From Frankia sp. R82 (GTDB taxonomy: Bacteria; Actinomycetota; Actinomycetes; Frankiales; Frankiaceae), in NCBI RefSeq assembly GCF_023716925.1, contig NZ_JAMQQG010000012.1, positions 1 through 45,648 on the forward strand: a stretch of 45,648 nucleotides of DNA, written 5' to 3'. Shown in pieces: positions 30,136 to 38,065 of this stretch (within the stretch, counting starts at the first letter, position 1; each line of letters opens with the position of its first letter). The translations under genes were made by a program, and so were the position numbers. The notes below the pieces were generated by a model. That model saw only the letters and a list, made by a program, of their open reading frames with translations, was not told where the DNA came from and made no database searches.

Positions 30136-32109
30136 CTATCTGTTGGGTGACAGCTTTCCGGGTATGGATTCGACACCGGATCGATCCCCGAGTATAGCAG
30201 TGCAGTTGGCGCAGCAGGGCGCGGCCGATTTTTCGTCCGGACGGTAGGGAAAGTAGTTGTCGACCAGCATCTCGGAGAGGGATTCTGCGCTGACCTGGTA
30301 TCCCATTCTTTCGCGGTCGTGCAGGGCGCGGCTGACATTGAGCACCTCGGCGTGAGATCCTGCGACACTGAAGTGCGGATACCCTCCTCTATCTCCTCTG
30401 GGATACTGGTATCCCTGGGGATTCTGTTGGGCTTCCCTCTTCAGGGTATTTAGGCGTTCCCGGAGAATTGGATGGAGGTCCTCTGGAGCTGTGATGCTGT
30501 TTGTCGACTCGTACAGGAGGCCGGTCCGTTTGTCCAGGAGATCGGACACGACTGGTGCTACTCGCGATTTTGGGATCGAGTGGTCGTCGCGCGCATCCCA
30601 ATATCCTTGGCGCCGTTCGTCGGCGAGGTCGTGGAGGTACTCGCGCACTGGCTTTCCGTCAATCTTTTCGATCAAGCCGTTCTCGCTCCGATCGACCTGG
30701 CTCTCTGTCAGGCGTGGTAGAGGCTGGACCTTGGTGAGTGGGGCTTCAGGTGATGTCGAGGCGCCGGAATCGTCCGGCGCTCCCGGTGGATCGATTGTGC
30801 CGGAACTCCCTGTGGGGCTGTCGGTGGTCGAGGTCGATGCGCGGTCCCGGTCTCGCTGCGTGGTAGGGAAATCGCTGCCAGCCCCGGCCGGAAGGCGCTG
30901 TGTTTCCCCATCGTCCAGGGAAGTTTTCGAGTCTCCTGCGCCATCCGTCCGGCGTAACGGTTCGGATCCGGCTCGCTCAGACCCCGGGAGGTCGTGTTCG
31001 GTGGCAGGGCTGCTCGCCTCGGCCGGTGTTCCGGCCAGACTGCGGGCCGGTGGCCTGTGCTCCGACGGCCCGTCGTCTGACACCTCGTTCGGGGGGGGAT
31101 CGGCGGCAGGGACATCGGTGTCCTGCGGATCTTCTCGGACTCTCTCGTCATCCGGCGTGCGTGCTCCATCCCCAACAGGAGGAGCGTTGCTGGCGTCCCG
31201 ATCGGAGGGATCGTGGATTTCGGGCTGCGTAGTAGATGTGCCTCGATCGTTGGCTCCGAATGGCTCAGTACCGTCCCTGGTCTCGACGCCGGACGGGCTG
31301 TTCCGCGGTGTACCTTCCTCCTTGTCCGGCCGAGTTTTATTTTCCAATCCGGGCTTTTCCGAATCGGTGCCGACTGGCTCGGAGTCGAGTGCTCCGTTGG
31401 TGACATCCGGTGGATTGGTGGTGACCCCGTTGGATTCGGTGGAGGCGATGCGGTGGTCGTCGATCGCGGCTTTGCGTTCGTCGAGGGCTGCCTGGAACTC
31501 GGGTGTCGGTTCGAGCCCCTGTCGCGGTGGCTCGAGACCTTGCGGTTCGTGCTCCCTGAGCAGCGCGGATGCAGCCGGCTGCTCAGGGTCGGACGAGGCG
31601 GCGTCCTGCTGCTCGGCTGGGGGAAGCGGGTCGCCGTCCAGCGCGGCAAGTTTGTCCTGGGTGGTCTGTGCGGCTGGTTGAACAGCGACCGTGTCAGTCG
31701 GCTCCGGTATTTCGCTGTGCTCGGACCCAGGAGTTCCTCTGGCTTGGTCGGACCGTCCGATGTCGTGGTAGTCGGACTTCCCAGTGCCGTCACCGCGGTC
31801 CAACGCGGCAATTTTGTCCTGAGAGCTCCAAGCTGCTGGGGTCCTCGCCTCGGTGGTGGTGTGCGTCTGGTCGTCGGTGGCGGTCGGATGTTCGCGGGCC
31901 GCATCCTGCCGTTCATTGCCGGTGTCCTCGACGGTTCCCGATCCGGCCTCCGCCTGACCACCAGTCGCCTGCCTGTTCTCAGGCCTGGAGGTCTGGAAGC
32001 CGTCGTCGCCATCCAGCGCGGCAGCCTTGTCCTGCGTGGAGACCTCGGGTGGCGGCGGGGGAGGTGGAGGAGGCGGTGCGTCGGTCGTCGACGGTCTGTC
32101 GGTTGCCAT
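30136..32109 (-). CDS. Polymorphic toxin with C-terminal YwqJ-type deaminase
   Basis: 657 residues. Residues 12-21 are ten prolines; 22-500 are an acidic, Pro/Ser/Thr/Asp-rich, probably disordered stretch with three copies of QDKxAALD (26, 97, 151) and a looser relative ALDERKAAIDD near 210. Residues about 500-657 are a YwqJ-type nucleic-acid deaminase: YPHFSVAGSHAEVLNVSRAL (zinc His586, proton-shuttling Glu588) and PCCANC (zinc Cys633, Cys636). No signal peptide, LXG or WXG domain, so export must use another route; the HerA-type ATPase gene ends six bases upstream. ATG 32109 follows GGAGGGG at 11 bases. The last third drifts to lower GC, like the immunity gene after it. The target, DNA, RNA or nucleotide, is unknown. 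Domain call strong, export inferred. Confidence 0.85.
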   Translation of the reverse strand: MATDRPSTTDAPPPPPPPPPPEVSTQDKAAALDGDDGFQTSRPENRQATGGQAEAGSGTVEDTGNERQDAAREHPTATDDQTHTTTEARTPAAWSSQDKIAALDRGDGTGKSDYHDIGRSDQARGTPGSEHSEIPEPTDTVAVQPAAQTTQDKLAALDGDPLPPAEQQDAASSDPEQPAASALLREHEPQGLEPPRQGLEPTPEFQAALDERKAAIDDHRIASTESNGVTTNPPDVTNGALDSEPVGTDSEKPGLENKTRPDKEEGTPRNSPSGVETRDGTEPFGANDRGTSTTQPEIHDPSDRDASNAPPVGDGARTPDDERVREDPQDTDVPAADPPPNEVSDDGPSEHRPPARSLAGTPAEASSPATEHDLPGSERAGSEPLRRTDGAGDSKTSLDDGETQRLPAGAGSDFPTTQRDRDRASTSTTDSPTGSSGTIDPPGAPDDSGASTSPEAPLTKVQPLPRLTESQVDRSENGLIEKIDGKPVREYLHDLADERRQGYWDARDDHSIPKSRVAPVVSDLLDKRTGLLYESTNSITAPEDLHPILRERLNTLKREAQQNPQGYQYPRGDRGGYPHFSVAGSHAEVLNVSRALHDRERMGYQVSAESLSEMLVDNYFPYRPDEKSAAPCCANCTAILGDRSGVESIPGKLSPNR

Positions 32110-32115
32110 CGGGTA

Positions 32116-35100
32116 TCAGCCCCCTCCAGCCGCGACGTGCTTTTCCAGCAGGTTCGCCATCTGGAAGCGCAGTGCCGCCAGGTCCGCACCGGCGCAGGCC
32201 TGGTGCAGGGCCAGCCGCAGATGCTCGTCGGACGTGCCGCCGGTGAGTGAGCGCACCGCAAGGGCGAGGCCGCTGGCGGCAAGATTGCCGAGGCTGACGG
32301 CCTCAAGGCCGGGCGCACAGTGCGGGCTGTGCAGCATCTCGTCGAACTGAGCGGCGATGGTGGTGCCAGTCAGCGACAGGCCACGGTGGCGCCATTCCCC
32401 TGTGAGGGGATGTGGCTGGTCGGCGCCTGGTCGGCGCCGGGCCTCGGTCAGGGCACGCCGGACGTCCTGGTAGCGGTACGGACCGGCGGTCCAACGCCGA
32501 GTGTCAGCGCCGATGCCCTCACTGGTGCCGGAGGCTGCGACGTCGACGAGCATGCAGTGCAGAGTGTCGGCGAGACTGCGAGCGAACTCGTCCAGGTCGA
32601 CATAAGGGCGCAGCAGGAGCGAACGGGCCGTCGCCGCCCGGTCGACGGCATGGGCGAGCAGGCAGTCCAGGGTGCGCGGGGGCTGGGCGAGTAGTTTCTC
32701 GCGCAGCGCCGGGGTCGGCGTGGGCGGTGCCTGGCCGAGGAGGTGGGCCAGGCCGATGACCTGGTGTGCGGCGACGGCTTCGACCCAGACGACCAGCAGG
32801 GGGTCGGCGGCCAGGTGGGACGCGTCGTTGACCTGGCCGAGTGTGCAGGCGCCGTGGGTGGTGCAGTCGGTGCCGCACAGCAGGCTGCGCCGGCCTGTCA
32901 GCGGGATGGCGTCGTGGCGGGCGCCCTGCACCGACTCGCGGTGCCCACCGGGCAGCATCCGGGTGAGGATCGGGCGGTCCATGCCGTCCACGGCGATCGC
33001 GGCCACGCCCGGCGGCAGGGCGACGACGAGCTCCGACTGGTCGTCGCGCAGGTTCATCGTGGCGCCGACGGCCTCGCGGTCCTCGGCCGACGGCAGCCGG
33101 TGCATCACCTTCAGCGCGGTGTTCTTCAGGACGTCCGGGAGGATCTTCGACGGGATCTGCTCGACGACGAGCACCCCCTCGCCGTAGGCGCGGATCTCGG
33201 CGAGCAGAGAGGCGAACAGCTCGACGGCAGCCGCGGCCGGACCGTCGGTGACGTTCTTGAGCAGCCGGTGGGCCTCCTCGACGACGAGGACGTGACGCAG
33301 CTCGTCGAGACCGGAACTGCCGTGGCACACCCGCAGGTGCTCGACGATGCGGATCAGGATCGCGCCGAGCAGGAACGCCTTGTCCTGATCGCTGGTGATG
33401 TCCTCGAGTTCGACCACGACGTTGCGGGTCAGCAGCGCGCCGATGTCGAGGGGATGGCCGCCCTCGAAGAACCGGCCGGGGGTGCCCTCGCGCAGCGAGC
33501 CGATCCGCACGTCGACGAACCCGCGCACGTCCGCGGTCACCTCGGCGCCGTAACCGATGGTCTCGACCACCCGGGTGGCGGTGCGCTGCAGATCGCCGAG
33601 GGTCGGGTAGCGGGGGCGGGCAGGTACCAGCGGCTCGTCGTCGCGGAACCGGGGTCGGTGCTCGGGGCGCATCCGGCCGGCGACGAGATCCCAGCCGGCG
33701 TCGGTGTAGCAGACGGTCAGCGCCCTGGCCAGCACCTGCGGAAACGGCTCGTGGGCCTCGAACGCGGCCAGGAACAGGGCCCGGACCAGGTCGATGTGGC
33801 TCTGCAGCGGGAAACCCGGCTCGGGTTCGAGCGGGTTGAGCCCGGCCGGCGGGGCATCGAGGCGTCCCGGCCGGATGACGAGAACCTCGGCGTGGCCGGC
33901 GAGTCGACCGGCCATCCGGGCGTACTCGGCCTTGGCCGGCTCCAGCACCAGCCATGGCACTGGATCCGCGGCGCGGGCCAGCGACTCCAGCAGCGAGCGG
34001 ACCGTCTGCGACTTGCCCGAACCGGTCGCCCCGCAGACGAACCCGTGCCGGTTCAGCGTGGCCCTGGGTACCGGGAGCACACCCGCCGGTGACCAGCCGG
34101 CATCCAGCACCTGGCCGAGCACGACCGCGCCGCCGACCGCATCGTGGCGTGCGACGTCGTCCGATCTGTCTCCGTGGTGAAGGGTCGGCGCCGGTGCCAT
34201 GGGCGGCCGCATTCCCAGGCCGCCTTCCGGCGTGACGTCGAAGGTGTGGGCGGTGACCAGGGTGATGCCGGGCAGCTCCCGGCGGGGCGGACGGGCCAGC
34301 GCCGCGAGCAGCTCGCCCCCGGCGCGGAACGGGAAGCGTGGCTCGATGCCGGCGTTCGCCGGTCCACCGACCGGAGGATTCTGCGGTCGTCCCGGCGGGT
34401 CGCCCGGCACCGAGGACTCGTGAGCATGCGGAGTGCCAGGAGTGCCCGGGGCGCCTGGGGCGCCAGGGTGGCCGAAGGCAGGACGGGACGGCGCCGGCCG
34501 TACGTTGATCCGCCCGCCGCCGACGCCATCGCCGGGTCCCGCACCGGGCAGGTACTCGGCGCCGATGCCGGAGCCGGGATGTCCGTGAGGGCCATAACCG
34601 GAACCGGGGTGGCTGGTGGGGTCGTCCGGACCGGAGGCGAGCATGCGCGGCGGCTCGGCCGCGCCCGCCCGCGATGCAGACGGCCCCAGTGGCGTGCCCA
34701 GGGCCTCGGCCAGCCCGGACGGGCGGGAGCGTTGCGGGGTGAGCAGGTAGGGCAGATCGTCGAGATCGCCCGCACCGCACAGCAGGGCGGCGGTCAACCG
34801 GGTCTCGGTGGCCGTTGGCGCGCCGACGAGCACCCGCACGTCCCACAGGCCGGTGGCGGCGGAGCGAGTGAGTTCCCGGTAGCGGGCCTCGGCGCGTTCC
34901 AGTTCGACCCGGGCGTGCCCGTCCTGCTCGCGTCGACGCAGGAACGGGATCATGCGCAGCAGGTCGCCGCGCTCGGCGTCGACGACGCCGGTGGCCACGG
35001 GCTGCGCGACCACCAGCCAGGCGAAGGCGCCGGGCAGATGGGCGGCGAAGTCATCGAACGAGCCGTGCCGGCTCGGGCCGCCACCGTCACGGCCGTTGCT

Positions 35101-35610
35101 GCCAGGACGATCCGCCACCCACAGGGCGTCCGCCGTGCCGGCGCAGCGCAGCCAGCTGGGAAAGCCGTTCAGCGCCGCGACGACCTCGGCGCCGTCCACC
35201 GCGACCCCCGTACTGCCCGGCGGATACAGCACCGGTACCGGCACGCCTGACGAGCTGTCCGCAGTCGGGGCGTGGCAGGCCGCGGTCGGGTCGGCCGCTG
35301 TCGTGTCGGCCGGCGTCGTGTCGGCCGGCGTCGTGTGGGCTGCCGTCGTGCGGGCTGCCGTCGTGCGGGCCGGTGGGAACGTGGGACTTCCACCGACGAG
35401 GACCCGCAGGTGCGGATCTCCGGGCACCCGGAGCCAGACGACCGCGATCGCGCTCGGCTCCGCGCCGGGAGGATCGGCATCGCAGGTCAGGTCGGCGTGA
35501 GCCGCGATGAGTGCGGCGAACAGCTGGGCCGGTGCGGGGTCGGGCACGTCCGTCGCGGCGGGTGGCCGGGGGACGGCGAGCAGCCGGTGGAACTGGAATC
35601 TGGCCAGCAC
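32116..35610 (-). CDS. HerA/TraG-like P-loop ATPase
   Basis: 1164-residue ATPase of the HerA-FtsK superfamily. Walker A GATGSGKSQ (about 527-535) and Walker B HVLVVEEAHRLL (about 772-783) are intact; LVLEPAKAEYARM and LVVEQIPSKILPDVLKNT between and after are typical of the HerA/TraG branch that drives DNA or protein translocation. The 500-residue N-terminus is a large non-ATPase domain with a 15-bp minisatellite (TTPADTTPADTTAAD, about 85-110) and a Gly/Pro-rich linker. A Cys cluster, LLCGTDCTTHGACTLGQ, follows the ATPase core. GTG 35610 starts 12 bases after the stop of the membrane partner and the gene ends 6 bases before the toxin, so the three are one operon. I infer a motor that exports the toxin; a DNA-processing role is the alternative. 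Confidence 0.85.
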   Translation of the reverse strand: MLARFQFHRLLAVPRPPAATDVPDPAPAQLFAALIAAHADLTCDADPPGAEPSAIAVVWLRVPGDPHLRVLVGGSPTFPPARTTAARTTAAHTTPADTTPADTTAADPTAACHAPTADSSSGVPVPVLYPPGSTGVAVDGAEVVAALNGFPSWLRCAGTADALWVADRPGSNGRDGGGPSRHGSFDDFAAHLPGAFAWLVVAQPVATGVVDAERGDLLRMIPFLRRREQDGHARVELERAEARYRELTRSAATGLWDVRVLVGAPTATETRLTAALLCGAGDLDDLPYLLTPQRSRPSGLAEALGTPLGPSASRAGAAEPPRMLASGPDDPTSHPGSGYGPHGHPGSGIGAEYLPGAGPGDGVGGGRINVRPAPSRPAFGHPGAPGAPGTPGTPHAHESSVPGDPPGRPQNPPVGGPANAGIEPRFPFRAGGELLAALARPPRRELPGITLVTAHTFDVTPEGGLGMRPPMAPAPTLHHGDRSDDVARHDAVGGAVVLGQVLDAGWSPAGVLPVPRATLNRHGFVCGATGSGKSQTVRSLLESLARAADPVPWLVLEPAKAEYARMAGRLAGHAEVLVIRPGRLDAPPAGLNPLEPEPGFPLQSHIDLVRALFLAAFEAHEPFPQVLARALTVCYTDAGWDLVAGRMRPEHRPRFRDDEPLVPARPRYPTLGDLQRTATRVVETIGYGAEVTADVRGFVDVRIGSLREGTPGRFFEGGHPLDIGALLTRNVVVELEDITSDQDKAFLLGAILIRIVEHLRVCHGSSGLDELRHVLVVEEAHRLLKNVTDGPAAAAVELFASLLAEIRAYGEGVLVVEQIPSKILPDVLKNTALKVMHRLPSAEDREAVGATMNLRDDQSELVVALPPGVAAIAVDGMDRPILTRMLPGGHRESVQGARHDAIPLTGRRSLLCGTDCTTHGACTLGQVNDASHLAADPLLVVWVEAVAAHQVIGLAHLLGQAPPTPTPALREKLLAQPPRTLDCLLAHAVDRAATARSLLLRPYVDLDEFARSLADTLHCMLVDVAASGTSEGIGADTRRWTAGPYRYQDVRRALTEARRRPGADQPHPLTGEWRHRGLSLTGTTIAAQFDEMLHSPHCAPGLEAVSLGNLAASGLALAVRSLTGGTSDEHLRLALHQACAGADLAALRFQMANLLEKHVAAGGG

Positions 35611-35622
35611 GTCAGGCCCGCG

Positions 35623-37725
35623 CTACCGCTGACCGGGCTGGCGGTACTGCTGATAGGGATAGCCGCCGTTGCCCTGCCCGCCCTGCGGATACTGCTGGCC
35701 CGCCGTACCGGGATACGGGTAGGGCGGCGCCTGATGGGTGGGCTGCGGGGCGGCGATCTGCTGCGTGGCGGTGGTGCCGCCCTGGGTCAGGCTGCCCGGG
35801 TCCCGGGAGTGTGGCACGGCGGTGAAGTCCCGCGTCGTGTCGGCGACCCCTGGCAGCAGGACGAGCCCCGGGTTGCAGTCGCCGGGGCGCACGCGCCCCG
35901 GTCCGGCGTCCGTCCCGACCAGGATGAAGGCGGTGGTCGCCAGGCTCTGCAGCGTTGTCGGCTCGACGGCGTAGTCCTTCTCCCGCTGCAGGGTCGTGCC
36001 GAGGTTCTGGCTGACGCTGTTGGACACGTTGACGGTGTTCGTCCACGACGACGAGTGCGATGTGGTGGTCGAACGGTTCCAGCTGTCGCCGCTGCTGCGC
36101 CCACCCACACCGATCGAGCTCTGGCCACCGGTTCCCTCGGTGTACGAGGTGCCGTCCTGCTCCCCGTAGCTGTTCGCGAAGCCCTCGGTGAAGCTGTTGC
36201 CGACCTGGTTGGTCACCTGCGAGAGAACGAAACGGAAGCCCTTGCCGATGTGCTCGGCAGCGGTCGCGGCCTCCCGGGGATTGCCCAGCCGCATGAAGAT
36301 GGCGGCACTGTGACCGGTGCCGATGAGCTTCTCCGCGTCGTCGCTGAGGCTCTTGAACATCAGGATCAGCCGGACCCTGGCCGCCTCGGCCTGCTGGGCC
36401 AACGTGGTCAGCGTTTCCCGGCCGAGATGGTCGGCGCCGGCGATGATCACGACGTCGGAGCTCGCGCCCCGCAGGTCGGCGTCGTTGCGCAGCCGGTGCA
36501 GCAGGAGCTGGACGAGAACCCGGTCGACCAGCAGCTTGCGTCGTCCGGAACTGTCCCGCCCCGCACTCGTGGTCGACAGCACCCGCAGGCCGCCGCGCGG
36601 CCACCAGTCCGCCGCTGTCCCGGTCGCGGCGGTCGTGGCATGCTCTGCGGGCTCGGCGCCGGAAAGTATCTCCAGTTCGGTGCGCAGGAAGCTGATCTGC
36701 TCCGCGGTCCGTTCCCGCTGCCCGAGATCGTGCATCCGCTGCTGCAACGCGTCGATCTCGTAGGCGTCGAACACACCCTCGTGGATCGCGGAACTCTGGT
36801 TGTCGAGGATGCGCAGCGCCGCGGCGAGCCGGACAAAGCTCAGCGGGGCGTGGATCGAGGACGTCACGACCCGCAGGATGTTGAAGTCGATGGCCCGCAG
36901 GCCCGGGTCGCCCCCACCTCGACGGTCGGTGTCGAAGGCGTCGGCGAGCAGCGCGGCGACCTCGCGGGGCTCACGGCCCACCAGCAGACCGAGCCGTTCC
37001 AGGCTGGCCGGCAGCTCCCGGACCTCGACCGGGAGCTGGCGGCCAGCGGGCAGGTGGGCATCGTTGGCGAGCATCACCAGGCCCGCCCCGACGCCGAGCT
37101 CGGACAGGTCGAGCAGCAGTATCCCCGCGCCACTGCCGAGCAGCGACGCGCCTCCCGTCGCCAGAATGCTGGTCCAGCCGGCGCCGGTCCCACCGAAGAC
37201 GTCGACCCGCGCGGGCGTCTGGAGATCGAGCGGGTAGAAGTCCATCGCCGCGGCAACCCGGTGCCGCTCGGCCTCGTCATGCTGGTGGACGCGTTGCTGC
37301 CAGGCCACGTAGGCGCCCTGGAACTCCTGCTCGCGCTGGACGAGCGCCGCCTCGTAGGCGGCGGTGTACTGCTTGATCTGCCGACTGATCGAGGTCAGTG
37401 GCACGAAGTACCAGGCGAGCAGGCCCAGACCGATGACCAGGATGAACAGGCCGCCGGTCGGCGACCCCGCCAGCGATCCCAGCCCGGAGAGCACGAGCAG
37501 GCCGCCCACGATCGGCTTCCAGATCCGTCTGGTCAGGTACTGCCGGCGGAACTCGAGCCCGCGCAGGTCCGGTGGCGGCACCGGGAACCGGGAGGGCGGC
37601 TGGTATGCCTCCGGATGCGGCACCGGCGGATGTGCGGGCGCGAACTCCCAGCCCCAACGTTCGACCGGGCTGAAGATCCGTGCGACCAGCGTTCTGTTCA
37701 GCGCGTCCGCTTTTGGCGTCGTCAT
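35623..37725 (-). CDS. Membrane protein with a degenerate HerA/TraG-like nucleotide-binding fold
   Basis: 700 residues. Two membrane spans at about 72-115 (VGGLLVLSGLGSLAG, GGLFILVIGLGLLAWYFV), then a coiled segment (QIKQYTAAYEAALVQREQEF) and a cytoplasmic domain shaped like a TraG/VirB-type ATPase but with broken motifs: the Walker A position reads FGGTGAGWTS, with Trp184 in place of Lys, and the Walker B-like strand is DVVIIAGADHLG. A Ser/Thr/Gly-rich stretch (about 515-565) and a Pro/Gln/Tyr/Gly tail end the protein. ATG 37725 lies just before the first conserved part, with GGGTGAG upstream. It is first in a four-gene operon with the HerA ATPase, the deaminase toxin and its immunity gene. 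I infer a membrane anchor or pore partner of the ATPase. Family name not known to me. Confidence 0.78.
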   Translation of the reverse strand: MTTPKADALNRTLVARIFSPVERWGWEFAPAHPPVPHPEAYQPPSRFPVPPPDLRGLEFRRQYLTRRIWKPIVGGLLVLSGLGSLAGSPTGGLFILVIGLGLLAWYFVPLTSISRQIKQYTAAYEAALVQREQEFQGAYVAWQQRVHQHDEAERHRVAAAMDFYPLDLQTPARVDVFGGTGAGWTSILATGGASLLGSGAGILLLDLSELGVGAGLVMLANDAHLPAGRQLPVEVRELPASLERLGLLVGREPREVAALLADAFDTDRRGGGDPGLRAIDFNILRVVTSSIHAPLSFVRLAAALRILDNQSSAIHEGVFDAYEIDALQQRMHDLGQRERTAEQISFLRTELEILSGAEPAEHATTAATGTAADWWPRGGLRVLSTTSAGRDSSGRRKLLVDRVLVQLLLHRLRNDADLRGASSDVVIIAGADHLGRETLTTLAQQAEAARVRLILMFKSLSDDAEKLIGTGHSAAIFMRLGNPREAATAAEHIGKGFRFVLSQVTNQVGNSFTEGFANSYGEQDGTSYTEGTGGQSSIGVGGRSSGDSWNRSTTTSHSSSWTNTVNVSNSVSQNLGTTLQREKDYAVEPTTLQSLATTAFILVGTDAGPGRVRPGDCNPGLVLLPGVADTTRDFTAVPHSRDPGSLTQGGTTATQQIAAPQPTHQAPPYPYPGTAGQQYPQGGQGNGGYPYQQYRQPGQR

Positions 37726-38065
37726 GCACTCACCCGTCCGACCCCCCGATACGACTGCGGACTGCGTGAAGCCGGCAGTGTGACCACTCGCAGACGCATG
37801 CTGACAAACGACGCTACCGTGATTTGCTCCGCGTATGCACGTGAGCCGGGAACGTAGTCCTAGCCGGGGTGGACCCTGGCCTGGACGGACGGCCATGGTG
37901 CGGCTAACCCCCGTCCGTACTGGCCGGTCAGCTCCGTCGCGCGGCCGGGCCCGGACGATCTACCTTCCGGTATGCCCGGCCAGGAGCGCGGGTCCCGCCG
38001 AGAACTGCCGGTGCCTGTCGGGCCGCAGCGGCGGCGGGGAGGCGACGACGTGAGGACGAGCAGCT
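37726..38065. other. Divergent promoter region of toxin operon and two-component system
   Basis: 340 bases between the minus-strand toxin operon and the plus-strand sensor kinase. Both promoters must be here. I see no clear box pair; a less GC-rich patch at 37795-37860 (GACAAACGACGCTACCGTG) is the likeliest promoter site for the minus-strand operon. No other gene. Confidence 0.45.

Noticed and set aside
32743-37857. Long plus-strand open frames opposite the HerA-type ATPase and its membrane partner
   Set aside because: They contain no recognisable domain, while the minus strand shows Walker motifs, membrane spans and operon-like spacing.
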